DNA of 48,821 nucleotides from CBDCWT01 sp965223305 (GTDB lineage Bacteria; Planctomycetota; Planctomycetia; Pirellulales; Pirellulaceae). Shown in pieces: positions 27,398 to 36,013 of the stretch. The notes under the pieces were generated by a model. It was not told where the DNA came from and did no database searches. It saw only the letters and a program-made list of their open reading frames with translations. Position 1 is the first letter of the stretch. The number at the start of each line of letters is the position of its first letter. The stretch covers positions 1 to 48,821 of the forward strand of contig CBDCWT010000060.1 of assembly GCA_965223305.1 (NCBI GenBank). Direction: 5' to 3'. The translations under genes and the position numbers were made by a program.

Positions 27398-27462
27398 CCA
27401 GGCTTAGCCCGTAGCGGAAGCCGCCAGGCTTTCGGTCGCGCTGCGCCAGGCTTAGCCCGTAG
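27398..27462. repeat. Hairpin repeat copy between intron and IS110
   Basis: A full GTAGCGGAAGCCGCCAGG-type copy (27411-27435) is bracketed by two copies of CCAGGCTTAGCCCGTAG (about 27399 and 27446). IS110-family elements often insert at such palindromic repeats, which fits the transposase gene that follows. Confidence 0.7.
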
Positions 27463-27543
27463 ATGGGGATGAAAAGCTCGCTGCAGAGTAAAACCAAGTG
27501 ATTGTGTTTACGATTTCCCTGATTTCACTCGGAGCAACGAGCA

Positions 27544-28555
27544 ATGTCGAAAGTAACGTATTTTGTTGGACTGGACTATCACCAATACTCGGTCCAGGTC
27601 TGTGTCATGGATCAAAAGGGCAACGTTATCGAGAATGCCACACGGCCAAATGACTGGCGCGAGGTCGCGGCGGTGGTCCCTGCGGGTGGGCAGGTCTTTG
27701 CGGCGATCGAAGCGTGCAACGGAGCCGCTAACTTCGCTGAGGAACTGATCAACAACGCCGGCTGGTCGGTCAATCTGGCCCATCCGGGGTACGTCGCGCG
27801 GATTTAAACAGAGCCCGGACAAGACGGACTGGGCCGACGCCAAACTGCTGGCCGACTTGCAACGCGTCGGCTACCTCCCCAAGGTCTGGCTGGCCCCGGG
27901 GTATATTCGTGAGCTGCGGCGTCTGGTGCGTTATCGCCAACAACTGGCCAGTGAGCGCCGCAACGTGAAGCTTCGTATTCGGGCACTCCTGCGTGATCAC
28001 CGGGCCAAGCCGTCTGGCGAACTCAAGGTGTGGACCAAAGCCTGGCGGGCATGGGCCGAGACATGCGAAGAGATTGGCCAGGTGAGCCGTTGGATTCTGA
28101 ACGAACTCTTTCAAGAGCTGGACCGAGTGTGCAAGTCCATCAAGGAAGTTGAGAAGCAATTGACCAAAGTCACCGCCGAGGATGCGGTCGTCGCCAAACT
28201 GCTTGATTACAGCGGCGTGGGACTGGTCACCGCAGTGACGCTTCGTGCCGAGATCGGTCGCTTCGACCGCTTCCGCACCGGCAAGCAACTGGCACGTTTT
28301 TGTGCGATGACCCCTCGCAATGCTTCCAGTGGCCAGAAGCAGGCCTGTGCCGGTCTGATCAAGGCGGGCAATCGAGAACTGCGTCGGGTTCTGATTGAAG
28401 CGGCCAAACGACTGAAGCGATTGGATGAATACTGGGTTACCTTTGCCGAGCGAATGAAGGAGCGCGGGAAGCCGAACAACGTGATCACCGCGGCAGTCGC
28501 CAACCGTTGGATTCGCGGCCTTTACTACGAGATGACTGGCAGTGCGGCGGCCTGA
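27544..28555 (+). pseudogene. IS110-family transposase, frame broken once
   Basis: The N-terminal RuvC-like DEDD domain begins at the ATG at 27544 (YFVGLDYHQYSVQVCVMD; AAIEACNGA). It meets a TAA at 27805. Deleting one T from TTT at 27803-27805 reads on as RIKQSPDKTDWADAKLLADL, the remaining Asp residues of the catalytic tetrad. The frame then continues to 28555 through the transposase_20 domain (YSGVGLVTAVTLRAEIGRFD, ARFCAMTPRNASSGQKQ with the conserved Ser region). Repaired length is about 336 residues, normal for the family. A programmed shift is not usual in IS110, so a mutation or sequence error is likelier. Confidence 0.85.
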
Positions 28556-28583
28556 CCTCCGCTCGGGCTCGCCAAAAGGGACC

Positions 28584-28659
28584 GTCCCTTACCGCCTTCG
28601 CCGTCGCATCAGCCTCGGGCGCGGGTGCAGGCTGATGCGACGGCGAAGGCGGAAGGGAC
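28584..28659. repeat. Long stem-loop behind the IS110 transposase
   Basis: The arms at 28592-28615 and 28629-28652 are perfectly complementary over 24 bp (starting CCGCCTTCGCCGTCGCATCA) around a 13-base loop. A further 7 bp (GTCCCTT/AAGGGAC) pair after one bulged A at 28591. It starts about 30 bases behind the transposase stop. It may be a terminator or the element's non-coding RNA region. Confidence 0.9.
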
Positions 28660-28980
28660 TCAGGGGAGACACTTATGGAAACAAATTGACTGACTTAGCA
28701 GACAACTGACCGACCCCGGTTGGTGGGAGATGCTCGTGCTTCCGCTGGGTTGCTTGATCCTAAGCCACTCGCTCGTAGATGGGGCCTTCCGCCAGCTCGC
28801 AACCAACCCAACTGGGCCATGAGAGCTCGGATAGAAGAATGGGGATCCGGATCGGCTGCGGCGAAGTTCGTCAAACACAAAACCAAACTAGCCTACTTGG
28901 CAGCAGCAAACTTTTCATAGAAGCGGAAGCCGCCAGGCTTTCGGTCACGCCACACTTTTTCCTCCGCGCGCTTGGTCCGC
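28660..28980. other. Gene-free stretch with one hairpin repeat
   Basis: No supported gene. One AGCGGAAGCCGCCAGG-type repeat copy lies at 28922-28944, behind the convergent TIM-barrel gene. Confidence 0.5.
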
Positions 28981-29970
28981 TCAGACCTCTTGCAGCGAGT
29001 TGGAGACGGAGCCGATCAAGGCCTCAAGCGCTGCGCTGGCGGTCTGAACGAGCCGCTCGCGCCTGATCTTCGGTAGCACTCCGTCGCGGACAGCCACGGT
29101 CACGGGCCCGGCATAGTCGGCGCTGGCCAGCCATTCCAGCAGCTGGGTGTGAGGGATGGTTCCGTCGGTTGTCGGCAATGCCCGCTGACGTGGGGCCAGC
29201 GGCTCGGCGGCGGATTCGGTGTTGTCAGCTGCCACCGACTCGGTCGCTTCGTCAGCCGTGTCGGCCTCGGCTTCGGCAGCCTGGGCTTGGGGGTGGCCGG
29301 ATGCACTCGCGACGTCTTCGGCTGCCGCGACATTGGCGGTGGTCGCCAGGTCGGCAACGCGCACACCGACGACCCGATTGGCCCCCAGTTCCTGCAGTTG
29401 GGCCAACGTGCCGCCGCTCACGTGCCAATCCCACGTGTCCAGGAGCAGGCCGATATTCTCGGCATCAATGGTCCGTAGCAGGGCGGACATGGCCTGGGCA
29501 TCACGAATGAACCCGCTTTCCACAGGATCATCCACCGCGGGCGCCGAGAATCCGAGGGCCAGTGAAATGCCGTGGGGTTGCAACACGTTGGCGATCTGCG
29601 TCAGCCGCGTCCGGTGCAGCTCAAAGTTTTCATGGTAGGGTAATTCACTGGCCAGCGGATTGATCTCGACGTACAACGTCTGCAGCTGAATGGCGGCCAA
29701 GTGAGCGGCTTGTTCCGAGAGCCGATTCAGTGCCGCGGCGAAGGGCCCGTCAGTGGCGGTCCAATCGAGTGGTAGCTGTCCGCCGGAGATTTTCAGCCCA
29801 GCGCTGACCAAAAACCGCGCGGCGTGTTCCAGGCCGCGTTGTTCGCAGGCCTCGAGGAACTCTTCAACCTCGACATCCAATCCCTGGAATTGGTACGTCA
29901 TGGCCAGTTCGATGATTTCGCTCTGACGCCCTGAGACTCCCAACAACGCCGGGTTGAAATTCTGATACAT
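28981..29970 (-). CDS. Xylose isomerase-like TIM-barrel protein
   Basis: A 329-residue protein of the sugar phosphate isomerase/epimerase fold. The ATG at 29968-29970 has AGGAGG ten bases upstream. Visible pieces are SEIIELAMTYQFQGLDVEVE, QTLYVEINPLASELPYHENF, GISLALGFSAPAV, IGLLLDTWDWHVSGG (Asp and His metal ligands) and YAGPVTVAVRDG. An Ala/Glu/Asp-rich insert of about 45 residues (near 29,190-29,330) interrupts the barrel between a late strand and its helix. The substrate is unknown. It is divergent from uppP. Confidence 0.8.
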   Translation of the reverse strand: MYQNFNPALLGVSGRQSEIIELAMTYQFQGLDVEVEEFLEACEQRGLEHAARFLVSAGLKISGGQLPLDWTATDGPFAAALNRLSEQAAHLAAIQLQTLYVEINPLASELPYHENFELHRTRLTQIANVLQPHGISLALGFSAPAVDDPVESGFIRDAQAMSALLRTIDAENIGLLLDTWDWHVSGGTLAQLQELGANRVVGVRVADLATTANVAAAEDVASASGHPQAQAAEAEADTADEATESVAADNTESAAEPLAPRQRALPTTDGTIPHTQLLEWLASADYAGPVTVAVRDGVLPKIRRERLVQTASAALEALIGSVSNSLQEV

Positions 29971-30150
29971 GTAGTGCAATCCTCCTCTTTTCCTGGTTGC
30001 CAGCCCCTTCTCCCGGGGATCTCGTCGGTTTATCGTGTGAAAACCACTGATTATGACAGACAATCTTAGCGACGCCTAGGGCAGCGGCCGCGATTCGTTG
30101 TTCGCCTGGTCGCTGCTGATGTGAGCCGATAGCTGGGAAAGCATTCATCT

Positions 30151-31110
30151 ATGCAATGGTGGCAAGCGATCGTACTTGGTGTGGTGGAAGGCTTGACCGA
30201 GTATCTGCCCGTCAGTTCAACCGGCCATTTGTTGTTGGCGCAACGCGCGATGAACATTCCCGCTTCGGCGGCTGCCAATGCGTTTGCGATTTGCATTCAA
30301 GCGGGCGCGATTGTGGCGGTGTTGGGGCTGTACCGGCACCGTGTGCGGGAGATGGTGGCGGGGGTGCTGGGCCGGCTGAGATTGATTCGCAGCCCGAATG
30401 AGCGTGGTTGGCGGCTGGCCGTGAACATTGTCGTAGCGTTCTTGCCGGCGGCGGTGATCGGCGTGTTGTTTGACGAGCGGATCGAGCGTTACTTGTTCGG
30501 GCTCTGGCCGATCGTGATCGCCTGGCTGGTTGGTGGAGCGGCGATTCTGATCGTGGCCTGGTGGTGGCCGACCGAGCGTTCGCAGGGTGGGAAAGGGGCA
30601 AGTGCTGGGGCGAAGACAAGCGCTGAGCGGCCGAGTGGCAGGGAAACTAGCGGCGGTGATTTTGGCGGCAGGGATGCTAGCGGCGGTGATGCTGCGGAGC
30701 ACGCCGATTTGTTTCAGCTGACTTGGCAGGGGGCGTTGGCGATTGGGTTGATTCAATGTCTGGCGATGTGGCCTGGGACGAGTCGGAGTTTGGTCACGAT
30801 TGTCGGGGGAGTTGTGGTGGGTCTCAGCCTGGGGGCGGCGGTGGAGTTCAGTTTTTTGTTGGGGGTCCTGACGTTATTGGCGGCGACCGTTTACAAGGCT
30901 CAGTCGGCGGGTCCGGTGATGTTAGCGGCGTATGGTTGGGGTCCGATGTTGTTGGGTTCGGTGGCGGCGTGGATATCGGCGGTGGGTGCGGTGAGGTGGA
31001 TGATTGCCTACCTGCGTCGGTTTGGGTTAGCCCCATTTGGCTATTATCGTGTTGCCTTAGCGGTATTGGTGGCCATCTTAATATTCGCGGGCCACTTATC
31101 ACCTCGCTAG
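30151..31110 (+). CDS. uppP: Undecaprenyl-diphosphatase
   Basis: The membrane enzyme that recycles the undecaprenyl carrier of cell-envelope synthesis (BacA family). Both signature regions are present: VVEGLTEYLPVSSTGHLLLA near the N-terminus and MWPGTSRSLVTIVGGVVVGL. The length is 319, against about 270 usual. The excess is a Gly/Ser-rich loop around residues 150-190 (GGKGASAGAKTSAERPSG). The third-position preference changes to G/T-rich in the second half. The stop is followed five bases later by the first hairpin of the 159-bp array. Confidence 0.95.
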   Translation: MQWWQAIVLGVVEGLTEYLPVSSTGHLLLAQRAMNIPASAAANAFAICIQAGAIVAVLGLYRHRVREMVAGVLGRLRLIRSPNERGWRLAVNIVVAFLPAAVIGVLFDERIERYLFGLWPIVIAWLVGGAAILIVAWWWPTERSQGGKGASAGAKTSAERPSGRETSGGDFGGRDASGGDAAEHADLFQLTWQGALAIGLIQCLAMWPGTSRSLVTIVGGVVVGLSLGAAVEFSFLLGVLTLLAATVYKAQSAGPVMLAAYGWGPMLLGSVAAWISAVGAVRWMIAYLRRFGLAPFGYYRVALAVLVAILIFAGHLSPR

Positions 31111-32245
31111 TGTCGCTGACCGCTCCGCGGTCAGCACGGTTGTCATTGGCGCTGACCGCTCACGCGGTCAGGTTTTCTGGTCTGCGGGAGAGTGACGCTC
31201 CTCAAGCTTGGCGGCGTCCGAGACGGCCCAGCGGTTGCCCGTTTAGACGGCCCAGCAGTTGCGTCTGAGACGGCACACGGAGTGTGCCTACTTACAGCTC
31301 GAAAGTCTATGGCAGCCGCTCTGCCGTCTCATTGTCGCTGACCGCTCCGCGGTCAGCACGTTGCGGTCGTGGGGCTGACGTGCCTCGGGTACTCCACGGT
31401 CCGTTTTGCCCGTTCAATGTCGCTGACATTGCAGTCTGCGAGGATGGGAGTGCCTCTTACGCAGTTGCCGATGGTCTACGGCAGCACGGAGTGTGCGGTA
31501 CTACATTGTCGCTGAAAGCTCGGGCGGTCAGTTCGATGGTCATTGTCGCTGACCGCTCCGCGGTCAGGATTGCGGTCTGGCGAGAGTGCCTCTGCGACTC
31601 CGCGGTCAGTTTGGCTCAGTTTAATGTCGCTGAAATGGCGTCTGCTAGGAGGGAGTGCCTCTTACCGCTCCACGGTCTATGGCTGACCGCTCCGCGGTCT
31701 CATTGTCGCTGACCGCTCCGCGGTCAGTACCGTGGTCATTGTCGCTGACCGCTCCGCGGTCAGGATTGCGGTCTGGCGAGAGTGCCTCTGCTACTCCACG
31801 GTCAGTTTTGCCCGTTTAATGTCGCTGAAATTGCGTCTGCGAGGAGGGAGTGCCTCTTACCGCTCCACGGTCTATGGCTGACCGCTCCGCGGTCTCATTG
31901 TCGCTGACCGCTCCGCGGTCAGGATTGCGGTCTGGCGAGAGTGCCTCTGCTACTCCACGGTCAGTTTTGCCCGTTCAATGTCGCTAACATTGCAGTCTGC
32001 GAGGTGGGAGTGCCTCTTACCGCTCCATGGTCTATGGCAGCCGCTCTGCGGTCTCATTGTCGCTGACCGCTCCGCGGTCAGGATTGCGGTCTGGCGAGAG
32101 TGCCTCTGCTACTCCACGGTCAGTTTTGCCCGTTTAATGTCGCTGACATTGCGTCTGCGAGGAGGGAGTGCTCTCTTTCCGCTCCATGGTCTATGGCAGC
32201 CGCTCTGCGGTCTCATTGTCGCTGACCGCTCCGCGGTCAGTAGGC
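31111..32245. repeat. Array of identical hairpins with a 159-bp higher-order period
   Basis: The perfect hairpin CTGACCGCTCCGCGGTCAG (8-bp stem, TCC loop) occurs at 31116, 31338, 31549, 31709, 31745, 31904, 32063 and 32222. From 31737 to 32240 the whole sequence repeats every 159 bp (starts 31737, 31896, 32055, 32214). Each unit also holds degenerate versions such as CTACTCCACGGTCAG and CCGCTCCA(C/T)GGTC. Left of this the units are more diverged, and one GGCACAC/GTGTGCC-type hairpin sits near 31273. I see no gene; frames through it are repeat translations. Confidence 0.92.
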
Positions 32246-32589
32246 GTGGTAAGCAAGCTGCCTTGAATTGCTTGAAGTGTCGGGGGGGATCACAAATCCG
32301 TCGATCCGGCACATACCGGGGGTGCCGGGCTTCTGTGGCCGGCCCCTGGGGGGGCTGGGGCTGCTGGGAGGATCTGCGGCAGGGAAAAGCTATGATTTCT
32401 CGGGCCGACCGAACTTCTGCGGGACTGGGGCGTACTATATATTAAGAATTGGCCGTGGGGCCTTTTCGACGGAAAGGGATTGGCGCCGAGGTTTTTTTTG
32501 CCCGTCGTGAGCGGCGTGGGGACCGAGGGCTTACCATGTGATTATTGCCGGACGCTTGAGTGGTTGCACGGCTCAAGCGAACGGAAAGA
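32246..32589. other. Region between the hairpin array and ssrA
   Basis: No supported gene. A perfect inverted repeat CGCTTGAG...CTCAAGCG (32553-32560 and 32572-32579, 11-base loop) ends ten bases before the tmRNA 5' end. An AT-rich TATATATTAAG lies at about 32436. The ssrA promoter must be here. Confidence 0.45.
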
Positions 32590-32946
32590 GGGGGCGAACT
32601 GGGTTCGACCGGGTAGGTTGAAGTGCAAGTGGCGTGTCGTGGTTGATCAGTGGGCCACGTAAAAAGCTGATCACAAGTTTACCTGCCGAAGGTAACTACG
32701 CTCTGGCTGCGTAGCATCGCAAGTCCCGGCTGAGGACCTATGCTGGAGGGGTCCGAAGGCCGGTTAATTTCTCTAGCTCGCCCTGGTCCATGCCGAGCAC
32801 GACGGGGGTTAAACATTGTTCTCGGATAGTTGTACCGAAACCGCGTTGGCACGGGTTGGGTACAGCGAAACTCAAATAGCCAACTACACACGTAGAAGCT
32901 TGTGCGGAAATATCACGGGACGCGGGTTCGATTCCCGCCGCCTCCA
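32590..32946 (+). ncRNA. ssrA: Transfer-messenger RNA (tmRNA)
   Basis: The 5' end GGGGGCGAACTGGGTTCGAC matches the tmRNA start and pairs as a 7-bp acceptor stem with CGCCTCC at 32939-32945, followed by the discriminator A at 32946. The T-arm is GCGGG-TTCGATT-CCCGC. The tag frame reads GCC GAA GGT AAC TAC GCT CTG GCT GCG TAG at 32685-32714, giving AEGNYALAA, a typical degradation tag. CCA is not encoded (CTT follows). tmRNA frees stalled ribosomes and tags the unfinished protein for proteolysis. Confidence 0.96.
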
Positions 32947-32949
32947 CTT

Positions 32950-32985
32950 CGCAACCCGTTGCACCGCAACGGGTTGCGTCTTCTC
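32950..32985 (+). terminator. Intrinsic terminator of ssrA
   Basis: A perfect 13-bp stem (CGCAACCCGTTGC / GCAACGGGTTGCG) with an ACC loop at 32950-32978, followed by TCTTCTC. It begins four bases after the tmRNA 3' end. Confidence 0.85.
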
Positions 32986-32999
32986 AAGATTCTCTGGCA

Positions 33000-33218
33000 G
33001 CGTTATGGCAGCGGACGGATTGCCGCAACTGCCCATTTGTGGCCGCCTCTGGCCACGAACTTCCACCGCATCTCCGCTACATCGCAGAGCGATGGGACCG
33101 TCTTCAGCCCCATGTTCGCGAAGCGATTTTCACCCTGATCGACGCCTCGCTAAATGTCTCGTCTTCCAAAGAGGAAGGCGATGGATCAAACGGGGTAGCC
33201 GAGTTTCGTTTGTTCTAG
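33000..33218 (+). pseudogene. Possible 3' fragment of a small helical protein gene
   Basis: A frame ending in TAG at 33216-33218 reads ELPPHLRYIAERWDRLQPHV, then REAIFTLIDASLNVSSSKEE. This is the W-x-x-L-x-x-x-x-R-x-A-I-x-x-L-I pattern I recall from short proteins near integrase genes. No start codon with support is seen upstream, so this is probably a remnant. It lies between ssrA and the IS66 insertion. Confidence 0.3.
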
Positions 33219-33303
33219 CCAAGTGCCGTGTGTGTGTGAGCGTTACAAAAACGACGGTCTTGTGCAGGCCAGATTTGGGCGTGACGCGACCAGTTATGAG
33301 GGC

Positions 33304-35001
33304 TCAGTTGGAGGGGCGCTGGCGGTCGAGTGCCTTGCGGCGCTGGGCGCGGCGCGTGCGTTTGCGAACGGCTTTGTGCTCTGCCTCTTCTTGGCGCATC
33401 TGCAGCCTGGCCTGGGGATGATCAGCGAGCCAGCGATCTGGTAGCAGCGGAGTGAGCGCATCTGGCTCGTCGACCTGACAACGCGGCAGGCGTTCGAAGA
33501 CGTCTTTCAAGTAAGCATACGGATCAATCCGCAACCGACGGCAAGTGGCCGTCAGGGTAAAGAACACGGCTGCTGCCTGGCCACCGTGGGTGTTGCCAAA
33601 AAAGAGCCAAGCCTTTTTGCCCATGACCGGAAGTTTGACCGCCTGTTCTGCGGCGTTATTATGAGCCGGAATCGCACCCGAACTCAGGTAATGCTCAAAG
33701 CATTCCCAACGCTTGGTCATGTAGGCGATCGCCCTCCGCAACTCATCCTTGGGACGCAAGTTCTCCGCCAGCTCGTCCAGCCAAGATTTGAACTCCGCCA
33801 ACAGCGGCGCTGCGCGCCGTTGCCGCTGCTCATAACGCTCTTCGTCCGCAAGCGACAACCACTCGTCTTCCAGATCCAGCAGCCGTTGGAAATACCCCAT
33901 CGCGGTCGATGTTCGAGTCGTCGGCCCCAGCTGGTGAAGAGCCTCGAATTTGCGACGCGCATGCACATGGCATCCGGCAAGGCGAATTCGCCCTTGGGAT
34001 TCAGCGCTCAGCAACTCGTAAGCAATATAGGCATCCGCAACCAACGTACCCGAGAAGTTCGCAAAGAACTGATCTGGTCCAGCACGCGAGCGATCCTCAG
34101 TGAAGTAAAACGTGGTATACGGCTGCTGCTGGTCACCGAGAATCGCCCACAGATAGGCGGTCGATGCGTAACCCTGGCCGGGAACCAGCATCTTCACCGG
34201 CGTTTCGTCCGCTTGAGCTACCACCGATTTCAGCGCCAGTTTGCGCATCAACATCACCAGCGGCGAGGCCGCTTCCGCCAATCGAATCATCCAGCGGCAC
34301 TGCGTGGCGCGATCAATCAGCAGACCACTACGGTGGAGAATTTCCTCCAGCCGATAGTAAGGCTGGTGATCCGCAAAGCGACTTACGGCCAAGCTGGCCA
34401 GCAGCGAAGGTCCGGCCAGGCACGGCAGGATCCGAGGCTCGCGCGGCGCGGAGATGAGTTCCGTCCCCGTGGCATCCGCATTGTCAATGGCCACCGTCTC
34501 GACATACTCTTCGATCACCTGCAGCTGGGGCGGTTGCCACTCGACCCACTCGCCAACTTTCTTCTCAAAACGGCGTAGTTTCTGGCCCCGCAAGTGCTCC
34601 GGAATATCTACCTCGTCCAGTTTCTGTACCCGCTTCACGCGCGGCAAGCACTCCGGGATCACGCGTCGCACTCGCCCGCCACGTTTCCCCGGGGTGGGTT
34701 CCTGCAAGTCCTGCGGGCGCGGTGGTTCGTCTCGCTCCTCTTCGGTCGCATGCCAATCGAGCGTGGGAAAGAGGTACTGCTGATCGGGATCTTCAAACCG
34801 TTCGCGGCGCCGACCAAACAAGGCACGCTTGAGTAAATCTCGATCGCGCTTGAGCGACTCCAAACCCTCCGCCTGTGCCTTGATTGTCGCCTCGAGCTTA
34901 GCGTTGGAGGCCTGAAGTTCGGCGCTGACCTGGAGCAGCTGCCGGATCACTACGTGACACTCGGTGACGGTTTCAGGGAGTGGAGTTGATTCGTCGATCA
35001 T
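33304..35001 (-). CDS. tnpC: IS66-family transposase TnpC
   Basis: A 565-residue DDE transposase from the ATG at 34999-35001. An N-terminal coiled coil (ECHVVIRQLLQVSAELQASN, KRALFGRRRERFEDPDQQ) precedes a basic Pro-rich zinc-finger-like region. The catalytic core shows VVAQADETPVKML (first Asp), FSGTLVADAYIAYELL (second Asp) and NNAAEQAVKLPVMGKKAWLF (Glu). The IS66 C-terminal domain includes RIDPYAYLKDVFERL. It is about 50% identical by eye to the second copy at 46.6-48.3 kb, so they are different elements. Confidence 0.95.
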   Translation of the reverse strand: MIDESTPLPETVTECHVVIRQLLQVSAELQASNAKLEATIKAQAEGLESLKRDRDLLKRALFGRRRERFEDPDQQYLFPTLDWHATEEERDEPPRPQDLQEPTPGKRGGRVRRVIPECLPRVKRVQKLDEVDIPEHLRGQKLRRFEKKVGEWVEWQPPQLQVIEEYVETVAIDNADATGTELISAPREPRILPCLAGPSLLASLAVSRFADHQPYYRLEEILHRSGLLIDRATQCRWMIRLAEAASPLVMLMRKLALKSVVAQADETPVKMLVPGQGYASTAYLWAILGDQQQPYTTFYFTEDRSRAGPDQFFANFSGTLVADAYIAYELLSAESQGRIRLAGCHVHARRKFEALHQLGPTTRTSTAMGYFQRLLDLEDEWLSLADEERYEQRQRRAAPLLAEFKSWLDELAENLRPKDELRRAIAYMTKRWECFEHYLSSGAIPAHNNAAEQAVKLPVMGKKAWLFFGNTHGGQAAAVFFTLTATCRRLRIDPYAYLKDVFERLPRCQVDEPDALTPLLPDRWLADHPQARLQMRQEEAEHKAVRKRTRRAQRRKALDRQRPSN

Positions 35002-35116
35002 GACCGTGCACTTGCCACCAACCCAAGAACATTCCCAGCAATCATCACGATTATGCGCATTCTCGTGAACCGCGCAAGGGCAGTCTGCCAGGTTCTGGCC
35101 ACTTTTTCTGAATTGC

Positions 35117-35470
35117 TTAGCTCGCTTGTCGATATCGTCTCCTGCGCTTGGCCGATTGCAAGTCAATACCATGGATGATCAGTGACAATTGCGTCACATC
35201 GATTTCCATTTGTCGTTGGTCAGCGGCACTGCCTGGTTGTTCAAAGAAACCCGACTCAAGTCGCTTGTACCAAATCCAGAAGCCTTGGCCGTCCCAACCC
35301 AGCAGCTTGATCCGATCACGACGACGATTGAGGAAGGCAAACCAGTGGCCGGAGGCAGGATCTTCCTCGAGCACAGCCTCGGCAATTTGGCACAACCCGC
35401 GAAAACTCTTCCGCATGTCCACCGGATCCAAAAACAAAAACACGCGCGTCTGATGGGACAAGTTCAGCAC
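35117..35470 (-). CDS. tnpB: IS66 accessory protein TnpB
   Basis: A 117-residue protein of the IS66 Orf2 family: FLDPVDMRKSFRGLC, FAFLNRRRDRIKLLGWDGQG and FWIWYKRLESGFF. It is needed for IS66 transposition; its mechanism is unclear. Its start overlaps the tnpA stop by 7 bases, giving translational coupling. It is not related to the TnpB nucleases of IS200/IS605. Confidence 0.95.
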   Translation of the reverse strand: MLNLSHQTRVFLFLDPVDMRKSFRGLCQIAEAVLEEDPASGHWFAFLNRRRDRIKLLGWDGQGFWIWYKRLESGFFEQPGSAADQRQMEIDVTQLSLIIHGIDLQSAKRRRRYRQAS

Positions 35471-35802
35471 GACGCGTTCTCCTCCAGCACAGCCAGCAGC
35501 GCGCGTAGTGAACTGGCGCAGAACCTTGACGGAACGACCAATCTTCGTCCATTGGCCAGTATTAACTCAAAGCCGCCTTCCGCAGGAAAGTCAGCGGGCG
35601 CGGTCACGTCGATCGTCACGAACTTGCCGGGGATTCCCGGGACGCTGCCTCGATCTTGCAGCTTCCGACGCCAATTAAAAAACGATCCCGCCGCCAAGCT
35701 CCGTTTCCGACAGAATTCGGAAACCGTCAAGCCGCTTTGTTCCTGATCCGCGATCACTCCTCGCCAATAAGCTTCACGCTTCTCATTCCTGCGTCGTACC
35801 AT
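35464..35802 (-). CDS. tnpA: IS66 accessory protein TnpA
   Basis: A 112-residue DNA-binding protein, first gene of the element. From the ATG at 35800-35802: MVRRRNEKREAYWRGVIADQ, then SGLTVSEFCRKRSLAAGSFF (helix-turn-helix), ending ASSLRALLAVLEENASC. A longer frame upstream is less likely because it reaches toward the terminal repeat. Confidence 0.9.
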   Translation of the reverse strand: MVRRRNEKREAYWRGVIADQEQSGLTVSEFCRKRSLAAGSFFNWRRKLQDRGSVPGIPGKFVTIDVTAPADFPAEGGFELILANGRRLVVPSRFCASSLRALLAVLEENASC

Positions 35803-36013
35803 CAGACTACCTCCGCACGCAAAGAGCTCGGAAATAGCCCCAAGATACACTACCCTGCAAGACGGTGGTTCTTGTAACGCTCACGTGTGTGTTACACCCG
35901 AACGATCGGCCGAGTTTTGCCTTGCTGGGAGCCCACCGATCATATTAGTTAGATCTGTCTAATCTAATCTAAAGTCGATTTGCATTTTGAAAATTTTGAA
36001 GAGCGAGGAAAAA

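Larger units (their letters stand above)
27463..28680 (+). mobile_element. IS110-family element, approximate limits
   Basis: A transposase gene is flanked by short non-coding ends (27463-27543 and 28556-28680). IS110 elements lack normal terminal inverted repeats and encode a bridge RNA in one non-coding end, so the limits cannot be read directly. The left limit is set at the end of the hairpin repeat copy. The right side includes a very long stem-loop. Confidence 0.6.
33236..35884 (-). mobile_element. Complete IS66-family element with 8-bp target duplication
   Basis: The ends are inverted: GTGAGCGTTACAA at 33236 and TTGTAACGCTCAC ending at 35884, with further similarity inward. Both sides are flanked by GTGTGTGT (33228-33235 and 35885-35892), the 8-bp duplication expected of IS66. 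All three genes (tnpA, tnpB, tnpC) are intact, so the element may be active. Confidence 0.93.

Noticed and set aside
31284..32445. Two plus-strand frames with a 53-residue repeat inside the hairpin array
   Set aside because: They arise because 159 is a multiple of three. The phase is lost at the 196-bp unit, there is no ribosome-binding site, and the hairpins explain the conservation.
32816..33421. Plus-strand frame of about 200 codons near ssrA
   Set aside because: Its first part lies inside the tmRNA gene and the rest crosses the terminator and the IS66 end; no motif.
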